From IMG/VR virus record IMGVR_UViG_3300042882_000202, positions 1 to 29,339 of that record: DNA of 29,339 nucleotides; one strand, 5' to 3'. The position numbers and the translations under genes were made by a program. The stretch comes from a virus. This document shows positions 20,097 to 26,591 of this stretch, one piece after another (the first letter of the stretch is position 1; every line of letters begins with the position of its first letter). A model generated the notes under the pieces. The model was not told the origin of the DNA. It saw only the letters and a list, made by a program, of their open reading frames with translations, and did no database searches.

Positions 20097-21044
20097 ATGG
20101 CACAACAAACAATAAACGTTGGAACAACGGCAAATGACGGAACTGGGGATTCGTTAAGAAATGGTTTTATAAAAACCAACGACAATTTTACCGAATTATA
20201 TTCGGGAAAACAAAACACTCTTATATCAGGAACTAATATAAAAACAATAAACGGAAATAGTCTTTTAGGAAGTGGTGATTTAACAATTACCGGCGGAATA
20301 AGCGGAAGCGGTACTGACAATTATATCCCAAGATTTAACGGAACAACAGCGCTTGAAAATAGTATTCTTTTTGATAATGGTACAAACGTAGGAGTTGGAA
20401 CTGCTTCACCGGTTGATAAATTAGACGTTAACGGATCTTTTCGTTTTAGGGGAAATACTTCAAATTTTACCGCTGTTAATAATAGCGGGGTTATTGATTT
20501 TGTTCCAACTTCAATTTTCCCAACTGATCCGCAAGTTAGAATTGTTGCATTGGGTAGTAGTTCAGTTGGTGCTTCAATAGTATTTCAAACGGGTATTAAT
20601 AGCGGAAGTATTACTGAACGAATGAGGTTAACTCCTTTAGGAAAAGTTGGTATTGGAACAAGTAGTCCATCAACTACATTACAAGTTATGGGTGATTTTA
20701 TTGCCGATTCAGGAAATTCATTTTTAAATGTATCTTCAACGGATTATATTTCAATGGGTGAAAATAGTGGATCAGGAATTGAATTAACGGGAGGTCTTGC
20801 TACTTTTGGTTATATGCCCGGAGGAGATTTTATAGGAGTTCGTGCTTCAGGTGGTAGCGGAGTTTGGTTTCAAAATGATTTTAATAATAAGTTTGGACTT
20901 CAAAATTCTAACAATAGTTTGTTTGCTGAAAATGGTATAATACAAAATTCAGAATCACCATCTAATCCAATTTCAGTTGTTTATTGGATAAAAATTTATA
21001 ATAATGACACGGGTGAAAATCTTTATTTTCCTATTTACAAATAA
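20097..21044 (+). CDS. Tail fibre-like protein, 315 residues
   Basis: This is a probable trimeric tail fibre or appendage. It opens with INVGTTANDGTGDSLRNGF and KTNDNFTELY, a start typical of fibre-type proteins in many phages. LISGTNIKTINGNSLLGSGD is another fibre signature. Two copies of a 'VGxGTxSPxxxLxVxG' repeat follow: GVGTASPVDKLDVNG (about 99-113) and VGIGTSSPSTTLQVMG (about 184-199), like the beta-helix repeats seen before intramolecular chaperone domains. The C-terminus (SVVYWIKIYNNDTGENLYF) is short and lacks a full chaperone domain. It likely contacts the host surface and may determine host range. Two small genes follow. Confidence 0.8.
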   Translation: MAQQTINVGTTANDGTGDSLRNGFIKTNDNFTELYSGKQNTLISGTNIKTINGNSLLGSGDLTITGGISGSGTDNYIPRFNGTTALENSILFDNGTNVGVGTASPVDKLDVNGSFRFRGNTSNFTAVNNSGVIDFVPTSIFPTDPQVRIVALGSSSVGASIVFQTGINSGSITERMRLTPLGKVGIGTSSPSTTLQVMGDFIADSGNSFLNVSSTDYISMGENSGSGIELTGGLATFGYMPGGDFIGVRASGGSGVWFQNDFNNKFGLQNSNNSLFAENGIIQNSESPSNPISVVYWIKIYNNDTGENLYFPIYK

Positions 21045-21055
21045 AAATAAAAAAT

Positions 21056-21373
21056 ATGATAACTTACAAATGGACAATTTCAGCTTTTGATTGCAAAGCT
21101 ATTGTAGAAGATTTAAAAGACGTTGTTTGCAACGTGCATTGGAAATATGAAGCTACAAAAAATGATATTGTAGTTTCTAATTATGGAGTTTTAACACTTA
21201 CAAATCCAAACAAAGATAATTTTATTGCTTTAAACGAATTAACTGAAAATGACGTAATTGATTGGTTGCAATCAAAACTAGACGTTAACGAATTAAATAC
21301 AAATTTAGAAAACGAAATTAATTTAATTGAAAATCCAATTCAAAAAACAATAAATAATCCTTTCAAAAAATAA
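21056..21373 (+). CDS. Small fibre-associated protein (DUF7936-like), 105 residues
   Basis: The first 60 residues (MITYKWTISAFDCKAIVEDL, then VVCNVHWKYEATKNDI and SNYGVLTLTNPNKDNFIALN) follow a plan I know from small tail-associated proteins of cyanophages and other phages: 'YxWxIxxxxC', then 'DVVxxVHWxY', then 'YGxxxL', then 'FxxxxxLTExxVxxWL', sometimes named DUF7936. Here ELTENDVIDWLQSKLDVNEL continues that pattern, and the end FKK follows a short proline-containing tail. It lies just after the fibre-like gene. The function is not established; a fibre tip or assembly role is an inference. Confidence 0.6.
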   Translation: MITYKWTISAFDCKAIVEDLKDVVCNVHWKYEATKNDIVVSNYGVLTLTNPNKDNFIALNELTENDVIDWLQSKLDVNELNTNLENEINLIENPIQKTINNPFKK

Positions 21374-21377
21374 TAAT

Positions 21378-21539
21378 ATGGAAAATTTAAAAATAATTGA
21401 ACAAGCTATAAATTTATCAGTTACAAAAGGCGCATTTAATTTACAAGAAATAGACGTAATTATTAAGGCGTTAAAAGAATTATCAGCAATTGTTGAGCAA
21501 GGTCAACAAGCGTGTCAAAAAGAATGTAAAAATGAGTAG
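21378..21539 (+). CDS. Hypothetical helical protein, 53 residues
   Basis: This frame begins four bases after the fibre-associated gene and ends in an ATGAGTAG overlap with the holin-like gene (ATG 21532). It encodes MENLKIIEQAINLSVTKGAF, then NLQEIDVIIKALKELSAIVE and an end with two cysteines (QQACQKEC). Two amphipathic helices are likely. In Bacteroidota phages a small helical protein often precedes the holin; its function is unknown to me. The overlap implies coupled translation with the lysis genes. Confidence 0.65.
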   Translation: MENLKIIEQAINLSVTKGAFNLQEIDVIIKALKELSAIVEQGQQACQKECKNE

Positions 21540-21735
21540 AAAAGAAAAAATAGATTTGTTTTTAACGAAATGGTTGTCACGTAAACTTATGATTTTGACA
21601 ATTGCTTCAATTGGTTTATTTGCTGGGAAAATAGAAAGTGCGGACTGGGTTATTGTTGCGACAATGTATGTTGCAATTCAAGGCGCAACCGATATTGTGG
21701 AACGTTTAATGAAGGCAAAAAATGTCAATGAATGA
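21532..21735 (+). CDS. Holin-like membrane protein, 67 residues
   Basis: The start is ATG 21532 in an ATGAGTAG overlap; the same frame runs further upstream but lacks a good start. The protein has a charged N-terminus (SRKEKIDLFLTKWLSRK), a first hydrophobic helix (LMILTIASIGLFAG), a short polar loop and a second (DWVIVATMYVAIQGATDIV), then a charged tail (MKAKNVNE). Two membrane helices with short polar ends, placed just upstream of a second membrane protein and the endolysin, fit a class II-type holin that opens the inner membrane. The function is inferred from topology and position. Confidence 0.7.
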   Translation: MSRKEKIDLFLTKWLSRKLMILTIASIGLFAGKIESADWVIVATMYVAIQGATDIVERLMKAKNVNE

Positions 21736-21895
21736 TTTAAAACTTTACGCATTGAACACCATTACAATGGCGATCAGTTTCACAAATATTGAAAACACAT
21801 TAAAAATAATTCTTTTATGTATTTCAATTTTTTACACTATTTTAAAAATATTTGATTTATTATCCAATAAAAATAAAAAAAATGAAACTGAATAA
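21722..21895 (+). CDS. Small membrane protein of lysis cassette, 57 residues
   Basis: This frame overlaps the holin-like gene by 14 bases and the endolysin gene by 14. Starts at ATG 21722 or 21728 are both possible. It has an N-terminal polar helix (MNDLKLYALNTITMAISFTN), a membrane helix (TLKIILLCISIFYTILKIF) and a basic tail (SNKNKKNETE). Such a protein next to the holin may be a second holin subunit, antiholin or a membrane partner of lysis. I know similar proteins in Bacteroidota phages ('LYxLNTxxxxISFTN') but not their tested function. Confidence 0.62.
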   Translation: MSMNDLKLYALNTITMAISFTNIENTLKIILLCISIFYTILKIFDLLSNKNKKNETE

Positions 21896-22331
21896 CGAAG
21901 GTTATAAGCAAATAACGAAACACGAAGGTTTGGTTTTAAAACCTTATTTGTGTCCGGCAAAAGTTCCGACAATTGGCTACGGAAACACTTACTATGAAGA
22001 CGGAACAAGGGTGACATTGCTTGACAAACCAATTACAAAAGAACGCGCTTTTGAAATGTTCAAAGAAATTGCCGACCGATTTGCAAAATCAGTTTCGCAA
22101 AGTGTGACTTCTAACTTAACGCAAAATCAATTTAACGCATTGGTTTCATTTGCTTATAATGTAGGGGTTGCAAACTTTAAAAAATCGACATTATTAAAAT
22201 TAGTCAATGCAAACCCGAACGATCCAAATATAAAAAATGAATTTATGAAATGGACAAAGGCAAACGGGGTTGTTCTTAATGGTTTAATAAAAAGAAGAAA
22301 TGACGAATTTAACGCTTATTTTACGATATAG
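21882..22331 (+). CDS. Endolysin, GH24 (T4-type) lysozyme
   Basis: This 149-residue muramidase starts at ATG 21882 (MKLNNEGYKQ); the frame extends upstream only via a TTG start with a hydrophobic, lysine-rich leader that is not needed. The catalytic set is Glu15 (KHEGL), Cys24 (PYLCP, in the place of the usual Asp) and Thr30 (VPTIGYG), spaced 9 and 6 as in T4-type lysozymes, where an Asp/Cys and Thr are alternatives. Later motifs LTQNQFNALVSFAYNVGVANF and the aromatic end NAYF fit the family. No signal or SAR segment is seen, so export depends on the holin. It cleaves peptidoglycan glycan chains at lysis. Confidence 0.93.
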   Translation: MKLNNEGYKQITKHEGLVLKPYLCPAKVPTIGYGNTYYEDGTRVTLLDKPITKERAFEMFKEIADRFAKSVSQSVTSNLTQNQFNALVSFAYNVGVANFKKSTLLKLVNANPNDPNIKNEFMKWTKANGVVLNGLIKRRNDEFNAYFTI

Positions 22332-22572
22332 GGACGCTATTTATATTTCAATAATACTTTTGTTGATTTTATTTAGAAGTAGCGGGAAATCGCAAAAAAA
22401 CGATATAATTCAAAGCGAAAAGAAAATAGATTCAATTCAATTTGAAATCAAACAAGCAAAACAACAAATTCCAAACTATGAAAAAACGAACGTTGATTCT
22501 ATTAATCATTTTCAACCTACTGACTTGGAAATCTTTTTGTCAAAACGATACGATAATAAGAATTCCAATTGA
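22300..22572 (+). CDS. Spanin-like inner membrane protein (i-spanin candidate)
   Basis: This 90-residue protein starts within the end of the endolysin gene (32-base overlap). It has a hydrophobic helix near the N-terminus (AIYISIILLLILF) followed by a polar coiled-coil-like periplasmic part (QSEKKIDSIQFEIKQAKQQI) and a proline-containing end. A short cytoplasmic stub, one membrane helix and a coiled coil are the plan of Rz-type inner membrane spanins. The next gene overlaps it by 95 bases with an exported product, as in overlapping Rz/Rz1 pairs. The sequence does not match lambda Rz, so the role is inferred from layout. Confidence 0.6.
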   Translation: MTNLTLILRYRDAIYISIILLLILFRSSGKSQKNDIIQSEKKIDSIQFEIKQAKQQIPNYEKTNVDSINHFQPTDLEIFLSKRYDNKNSN

Positions 22573-22897
22573 ATACGCCCGTAATATTGTAAAAGAATTG
22601 ATTCAATTTGACGTGTGCAAAGACCAAGTCAAAAAACAAAACGAATTAATTGTATTATTGGAATCAAAACAAACCGAACAAAGCACAATAATTGAATCAC
22701 AACGAAAATTGTTGATTGATAAATTTAGATTTTCACAAAACGTTGGTGCTTCTTATTTCGTGAACACGCCTTTTTTATTTACGAATTTAAACTTCGGTAC
22801 TTCAAAGACAATATTTTCATTACAAATGAATATTCCATTCAATAACAAACCGCATTTAACGTTCAATTTTACGCACAAATTATGGCAAAGCAAATAA
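22478..22897 (+). CDS. Exported protein overlapping the spanin-like gene (o-spanin candidate)
   Basis: The start is ATG 22478; an upstream TTG in the same frame would precede the signal peptide. The protein has a signal peptide (MKKRTLILLIIFNLLTWKSF) followed by CQNDT, so Cys-21 could be lipidated or the cut could fall just after it; the box KSFC is not a good lipobox. The mature part has a coiled-coil-like helix (KELIQFDVCKDQVKKQNELI, then KQTEQSTIIESQRKLL) and a C-terminal beta-rich part (GASYFVNTPFLFTNLNF, then LTFNFTHKLW) like a short outer-membrane or membrane-contact hairpin. It overlaps the i-spanin candidate by 95 bases. Its size (139 residues) is large for an o-spanin; a one-protein spanin is another option. 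Confidence 0.6.
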   Translation: MKKRTLILLIIFNLLTWKSFCQNDTIIRIPIEYARNIVKELIQFDVCKDQVKKQNELIVLLESKQTEQSTIIESQRKLLIDKFRFSQNVGASYFVNTPFLFTNLNFGTSKTIFSLQMNIPFNNKPHLTFNFTHKLWQSK

Positions 22898-23001
22898 ATT
22901 CAACTAATAAAATCGAAAAACCGAAGAAGAAAAGACCGGGAATTCACGCAAAATCAAAGACTTCTAAATTAAAAAATTCAAAAAATTATAAAAAGATATA
23001 A
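22882..23001 (+). CDS. Small highly basic protein, 39 residues
   Basis: This peptide overlaps the end of the exported lysis-region protein by 16 bases and is extremely lysine-rich. The core KPKKKRPGIHAKSKTSKLKN, then SKNYKKI matches a small basic protein with 'RPGxHAKxKTSKxKxSKNYKK' that I know from many Bacteroidota phages, so the call of a real gene is firm. The function is not known to me; a charge of this kind suggests nucleic acid or phosphate-rich binding. It is the last short gene before the metallophosphoesterase. Confidence 0.75.
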   Translation: MAKQINSTNKIEKPKKKRPGIHAKSKTSKLKNSKNYKKI

Positions 23002-23035
23002 ATTTTTTGTATATTTAGCACCATAAAACCAAATT

Positions 23036-24157
23036 ATGGATTCAAAACTTTACTTCGACGACATTGATTTTTCAAAAAATCACCTTGAAAACTTTCAAAA
23101 CATCGTAAAAAAACACAACTTAAATTTATCTAATATTGAAAAGGACACTTTAAGACGTGCTTTAAAAAGAAAAATCGATTCAAGCGGTATTGTTGACGCG
23201 TGTCAAAACTTAAATATTGACGACAAAAACGTCAAACATTTATGGCTTAAAGACAAAAATTCGTCGTTATTCGTAAAGAATCCAAACTATATTGAGGCGG
23301 AAATACAAGAATTTGAATTGTTGTCGAGCGCATTAATTGAAGACATCAAACAATTTGCACCGGTTTTCCCTAAAATAGAACGCCAATACACAAATGAAGG
23401 TCATTGCTTGGTATTGTCACCGGCTGACATTCACGTTGGTAAATTATGCAACGAATGGGAAACGGGCGAAAAATACAATTCAAGCATTGCAATTCAACGA
23501 ACTTTGGAAGGAGTGCGCGGAATCCTGGACAAGTCGTCCGGATTTAATATTGATAAAATTGTTTTCATTGGCGGAAATGATATTTTGCATATTGACAACC
23601 CAAAAAGAACAACAACAAGCGGAACGCCCCAAGACACGGACGGAATGTGGTATGAAAACTTTATGTTGGCAAAGCAATTATATGTTGACGTATTGCAAAC
23701 GTTGGTTTCTATTGCCGACGTTCACTTTGTTTTCAATCCTTCAAACCACGATTACACAAACGGATTTTTTTTGGCGCAAGTGATTGAATCATATTTCAAA
23801 GACTGCGAAAATATTACATTCGACATTTCGATTTCACATCGTAAATACTTCAAATACTACAACAACTTAATTGGATCAACACACGGCGACGGCGCAAAAC
23901 TTGAAAATCTTCCTTTGCTTATGGCTTCGGAATCGTCGCAATGGTCAAACGTGAAACATAGATATATATACACGCACCACGTTCACCATAAAATTGCAAA
24001 AGATTTTATCGGTTGCACAATTGAAAGTTTACGTTCACCAAGCGGAACGGATTCTTGGCACCATAGAAATGGTTATCAACACGCACCAAAGGCGATTGAA
24101 GGTTTTATTCACCACAAAGAATTCGGACAAATCGCACGATTAACACATATTTTTTAA
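23036..24157 (+). CDS. Calcineurin-like metallophosphoesterase
   Basis: This 373-residue protein has all the metal-binding motifs of the calcineurin-like superfamily: DIHVG (Asp131, His133), GGND (Asn181, Asp182), NPSNHD (Asn237, His238), THGDG (His283) and THHVHH (His314 to His318). An N-terminal domain of about 110 residues (LRRALKRKIDSSGIVDAC, helical) precedes the catalytic one and may bind DNA. Phages of Bacteroidota often carry this protein; it may act as a phosphodiesterase or a DNA nuclease of the SbcD type. A TATATTTA at 23010-23017 resembles a weak -7 element, so it may have its own promoter. It is the last gene before the regulatory gap at 24158. Confidence 0.88.
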   Translation: MDSKLYFDDIDFSKNHLENFQNIVKKHNLNLSNIEKDTLRRALKRKIDSSGIVDACQNLNIDDKNVKHLWLKDKNSSLFVKNPNYIEAEIQEFELLSSALIEDIKQFAPVFPKIERQYTNEGHCLVLSPADIHVGKLCNEWETGEKYNSSIAIQRTLEGVRGILDKSSGFNIDKIVFIGGNDILHIDNPKRTTTSGTPQDTDGMWYENFMLAKQLYVDVLQTLVSIADVHFVFNPSNHDYTNGFFLAQVIESYFKDCENITFDISISHRKYFKYYNNLIGSTHGDGAKLENLPLLMASESSQWSNVKHRYIYTHHVHHKIAKDFIGCTIESLRSPSGTDSWHHRNGYQHAPKAIEGFIHHKEFGQIARLTHIF

Positions 24158-24163
24158 ACGTTG

Positions 24164-24188
24164 CTTATTTAGAATCGTTATAAATTAG
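24164..24188. promoter_or_regulatory. Palindromic operator-like element (copy 2)
   Basis: The left arm CTTATTTAGAAT (24164-24175) is identical over 12 bases to the left arm of the perfect palindrome at 6846-6857, and the preceding G is shared too. The right arm GTTATAAATTAG (24177-24188) matches the ideal right arm in 9 of 12 positions around a single central C. It lies 30 bases upstream of a promoter-like site and 91 bases before the first gene of the replication operon. The pairing with copy 1 suggests one regulator for both transcription units. Confidence 0.6.
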
Positions 24189-24217
24189 CATTTTTTTGCA
24201 ACTTTTTTAATAATAAA

Positions 24218-24248
24218 TTTTGTATTAATAAAAATTGTATTACTTTTA
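24218..24248 (+). promoter_or_regulatory. Putative promoter of replication operon
   Basis: TTTTG (24218-24222), an 18-base spacer and TACTTTTA (24241-24248) fit the Bacteroidota promoter TTTG-N17-23-TAnnTTTG with one mismatch at the last base. The predicted start at about 24255 lies 24 bases before the ATG at 24279. The operator-like palindrome ends 29 bases upstream of the -33 element. Confidence 0.5.
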
Positions 24249-24278
24249 CATCATCAAACAAAAACAAAAACAATTTTT

Positions 24279-24482
24279 ATGAAAACATTATTATCACGAA
24301 TCAAACCGGAAATTGCAGAGCAAATTCAACAAATGCCAAATCCTATGTTGGCTTATGACATTTTAAATTCACAAAGTTATTGGACTGAATTAACATTGAA
24401 ACAATCATTTGATTTAATGCTTTTATTGAATTTAAACACTATCGAACAAGTTATTAATATTTTTGAAACTCCCGAAAAATAA
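24279..24482 (+). CDS. Hypothetical protein, 67 residues, first gene of replication operon
   Basis: This small helical protein is the first gene after the 121-base regulatory gap. It runs KTLLSRIKPEIAEQIQQMPN, then YDILNSQSYWTELTLKQSFD and LNLNTIEQVINIFETPEK. Position right behind a promoter and operator is where phages place fast-acting host-takeover proteins, but no motif supports any specific role. Its stop overlaps the next start by one base (TAATG), so the next tiny membrane protein is coupled to it. Confidence 0.7.
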   Translation: MKTLLSRIKPEIAEQIQQMPNPMLAYDILNSQSYWTELTLKQSFDLMLLLNLNTIEQVINIFETPEK

Positions 24483-24607
24483 TGAAATCAACAATCACCT
24501 TTTTAGTATTGGCAACAATAGCAATGCACACTGAAAATTTTTATGTTATGACAATAACATTTATTTTATCTATATTAATTTTTTTAAAAACAATCAAAAA
24601 TGAGTAA
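24482..24607 (+). CDS. Small membrane protein, 41 residues
   Basis: This frame lies between the 67- and 144-residue genes, overlapping both (1 base and 8 bases, ATGAGTAA). It is almost wholly hydrophobic: TITFLVLATIAMH, then a short polar turn (TENF) and YVMTITFILSILIFL, with a basic end (KTIKNE). It should be a helical hairpin in the inner membrane. Early phage membrane peptides may act on the host envelope or on superinfecting phage, but no evidence allows a choice. Overlaps support a real gene. Confidence 0.6.
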   Translation: MKSTITFLVLATIAMHTENFYVMTITFILSILIFLKTIKNE

Positions 24608-25034
24608 ACAATTATTTGAATTAATGCGTGAACAAGAATCGTTCCCAATTCAATTTGGAAAAAAAGACTACATTTCGCGAGGCAAAGAAATCGTGAATTC
24701 AGTCATTGAAAGTGGCGACATCGACAAAATCGAGTTTTGGACAAAAGTCGCAAAGATTAAAGAAACCATTAACGCAATGGACGCGCAACTTCGTGAATCA
24801 ATTACGTTGTCAGAAAAAACAACTTTGAACGGCGTTGAATTCAATCCAACAAACGGTGGTCAAACAATTAATTTTGAAGAAGACGAAATTTATCGAGAAT
24901 TAAAAAAGGATTTAAAAGAACGCGAAGAACTTTTGAAGATAGCGCAAAAATCCGTTATTTTCGACGCATACGGAAACGAAGTTCCCAAATTGGGAACAAC
25001 CCAAAGAAAAAATTCAATAACCATTAAATTTTAA
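24600..25034 (+). CDS. Hypothetical helical protein next to SSB-like gene, 144 residues
   Basis: This protein is mostly helical. An N-terminal half (LFELMREQESFPIQFGKKDY, then IVNSVIESGDIDKIEFWTKV) precedes a coiled-coil-like helix (AKIKETINAMDAQLRESI), a short beta turn (TTLNGVEFNPTNGG) and a second charged helix (YRELKKDLKEREELLKIAQK). I recognise no family. Its location just upstream of the SSB-like protein suggests a role in DNA recombination, nuclease control or replication. The start overlaps the preceding gene in ATGAGTAA and the stop is 5 bases from the next ATG. Confidence 0.68.
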   Translation: MSKQLFELMREQESFPIQFGKKDYISRGKEIVNSVIESGDIDKIEFWTKVAKIKETINAMDAQLRESITLSEKTTLNGVEFNPTNGGQTINFEEDEIYRELKKDLKEREELLKIAQKSVIFDAYGNEVPKLGTTQRKNSITIKF

Positions 25035-25039
25035 TTAAA

Positions 25040-25708
25040 ATGAGCAGACAATCAGAATTTCAAACAACAAGTTCAAATCCGACTAAATTATATTTAGAAT
25101 GGAAATCAGACGACAAATGCTTTGCGTATTACGACAAAGAAAAAAAACAAAACGTAAAATTGGAATTACCAATGAAGTTTTTGACACTTATGGAATTTCA
25201 CACAATCAAAGGGTGGAATGACAAAAATCAATCCGGAGTTTATTCGAATGAAGTCAAATCAATTGGCAACGACGAATTGAACGTGCGTCTTTTCAAAGGC
25301 AATCAAAGTGTAAAAGGAATTTACAAAGAAATCAAAGAAACCATTGTTGCAATGGGTGGTCATTACACAAAATCAATTTATGTAATGTTAGAAGACGGAA
25401 CGATTGCAAACATTAATATCAAAGGAAGTGGCGTTCAATCGTGGGGCGATTTCACACAAAAAACGCGTTCACGTTTGAGCGACGAATGGATCGAGGTTGC
25501 AAATGCAATTGAATTGAAAAAAGGAAAAGTTGAATATTCGATTCCGGAATTCAAATTCGCAACGTCTTTGAACGATTCACAATCTAAATTGGCCGACGAA
25601 GCATACAATATTTTAAAATCTTATATTGACGGATATTTGTCAAAACAAGTTGAAGTTAATGACGAAGAAATTGTTGATACTGAAAACGACATTTCAGATT
25701 TATTTTAA
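25040..25708 (+). CDS. Putative single-stranded DNA-binding protein
   Basis: This 222-residue protein has a beta-rich core (KLYLEWKSDDKCFAYYDKE, then VKLELPMKFLTLMEF, KSIYVMLEDGTIANINIKGS and KGKVEYSIPEFKF) followed by a low-complexity acidic tail ending DTENDISDLF. A beta-barrel core with an acidic tail and hydrophobic tip is the plan of phage SSBs, whose tail recruits partners. The location, with helicase, primase and nuclease genes in the same operon, supports this. The sequence does not match the classical SSB motif and could instead be an unrelated phage protein with the same build. Confidence 0.5.
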   Translation: MSRQSEFQTTSSNPTKLYLEWKSDDKCFAYYDKEKKQNVKLELPMKFLTLMEFHTIKGWNDKNQSGVYSNEVKSIGNDELNVRLFKGNQSVKGIYKEIKETIVAMGGHYTKSIYVMLEDGTIANINIKGSGVQSWGDFTQKTRSRLSDEWIEVANAIELKKGKVEYSIPEFKFATSLNDSQSKLADEAYNILKSYIDGYLSKQVEVNDEEIVDTENDISDLF

Positions 25709-25764
25709 TGAACACAACCTTTTCGGTCGTATAGGTTAAACCGATTTTTAAAACTAATGCCGTT

Positions 25765-26232
25765 ATGATACAAAATGAAGTAATTAAACACATTTACGAC
25801 TTAACCGGAATAAATATCAATACCAAGTCAAGAAAGCGTGAAATCGTTGAAATGAAAGCCGTTTATTCGACTATTTTAAGAAACAAAAAAGTTTTGACGC
25901 TTCGTGAAATTGGCGAATCAATTGGACTTGGTCATTGTTCTATAATACATTTATGCAAAATTTATCCAATTATAAAAAATCAATATTTAATTGACATTCA
26001 AGAAAAGGTTTTAATGTTATTAAATGGAATGTCAATTGATTTAATACTTTTACAAGAAGAAAAAAAGAAAATTGAAGAAGAAAAATCAAAAATTGAAATT
26101 GAAAAACAATCAAATTTTGATCCATTTTTCGAAAATTTGATTAAACTTGCAAATGAAAACCCGGACGTTATGTTTAAACTTGAAACTTTTTACAAAATTA
26201 ATAATCAAATCTACAACAAAAATGAATCCTAA
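25765..26232 (+). CDS. DnaA domain IV-like DNA-binding protein
   Basis: This 155-residue protein has an N-terminal domain like the DNA-binding domain IV of DnaA. TKSRKREIVEMKAVYSTILR (residues 20-39) matches the 'SRKRxIVxAR' helix, TLREIGESIG (45-54) matches the 'eIG' helix, and GLGHCSIIHLCK (54-65) stands in the place of the DnaA signature 'GRDHSTVxHA', which reads the DnaA box. The AAA+ ATPase of DnaA is missing. The C-terminal half has a charged coiled coil (EEKKKIEEEKSKIEIEKQ) that may allow dimers. It is an attractive candidate to bind the TTTGCGTC repeats and start or regulate phage replication. A 56-base gap with weak inverted repeats precedes it. Confidence 0.75.
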   Translation: MIQNEVIKHIYDLTGININTKSRKREIVEMKAVYSTILRNKKVLTLREIGESIGLGHCSIIHLCKIYPIIKNQYLIDIQEKVLMLLNGMSIDLILLQEEKKKIEEEKSKIEIEKQSNFDPFFENLIKLANENPDVMFKLETFYKINNQIYNKNES

Positions 26233-26419
26233 AACGTACAAATCAATTCCGTCACACGTTCGAAAACGTGCAATTGACAAAATGAATAAAAAAACGCAAA
26301 CAATTTACAATGCGATTTTTTATCAACTGGGAAAACTACCGAACAATTTTAATGAAGCAATCAAAAACGAAATTAACAATGAAATCGACAACCTCAACGC
26401 AATCAAATCAAAAATCTAA
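26222..26419 (+). CDS. Hypothetical basic protein, 65 residues
   Basis: The start is ATG 26222 (MNPKTYKSIPSHVRKRAIDK), overlapping the DnaA-like gene by 11 bases; a longer reading upstream lies in another gene's frame. The N-terminus has a 'K-SIPxHVRKRAIDKM' stretch and helices follow (TIYNAIFYQLGKL, then EAIKNEINNEIDNLNAIKSK). I recognise no family. Its coupling to the DnaA-like gene suggests a partner protein, for example a small DNA-binding or clamp-like factor. The end overlaps the next small frame by 41 bases. Confidence 0.6.
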   Translation: MNPKTYKSIPSHVRKRAIDKMNKKTQTIYNAIFYQLGKLPNNFNEAIKNEINNEIDNLNAIKSKI

Positions 26420-26570
26420 AATTGAGCAAATGCAAAGATTTTATAATTGGTTGACAAAAATTCAATCAGTTCACTTAAACGATAACAATTCAATTATGAA
26501 TGCCTGTGAACGCGTGACGCAAAGTCAAAGTTTCTTTATGTGCGTTTCAAAAAGAACAAAGTTTTTGTAA
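26379..26570 (+). CDS. Hypothetical protein, 63 residues
   Basis: The start taken is ATG 26379 in a long overlap with the preceding gene; ATG 26430 (MQRFYNWLTKIQSVHLND) is an alternative that avoids the overlap and may be the true one. The peptide has a helical centre and polar rest. The 3' end holds GCGTGACGCAAA (26512-26523), identical to a piece of the inverted repeat at 6707-6718, so the coding sequence may also be a regulatory or replication site. I know no function. Confidence 0.5.
   Translation: MKSTTSTQSNQKSKIEQMQRFYNWLTKIQSVHLNDNNSIMNACERVTQSQSFFMCVSKRTKFL
26512..26523 (-). repeat. GCGTGACGCAAA element, second locus
   Basis: GCGTGACGCAAA is identical to 6707-6718 and is the reverse complement of TTTGCGTCACGC at 6776-6787. 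It lies at the 3' end of the 63-residue gene, 80 bases before the forward box at 26592. The two face each other, as the copies at 6711 and 6735 do. Confidence 0.6.
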
Positions 26571-26591
26571 GTGGTTGAAAATTTCAAAAAA

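Noticed and set aside
23394-23783. A 129-codon open frame inside the metallophosphoesterase gene on the same strand
   Set aside because: It overlaps a gene with complete catalytic motifs, its product is rich in W, C and T codons with no domain character, and it has no independent leader.
24160-24208. Possible terminator: GTTGC (24160-24164) and GCAAC (24198-24202) followed by six T
   Set aside because: The loop would be 33 bases and the stem only 5; it also overlaps the palindromic element. Too weak to call, although a terminator is expected near here.
25709-25764. Hairpin-like sequence before the DnaA-like gene (TCGGT and ACCGA arms, followed by TTTTT)
   Set aside because: The 5-bp stem has a 12-base loop with a competing AACCT/AGGTT pairing. 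It may be a weak terminator or attenuator but is not convincing.
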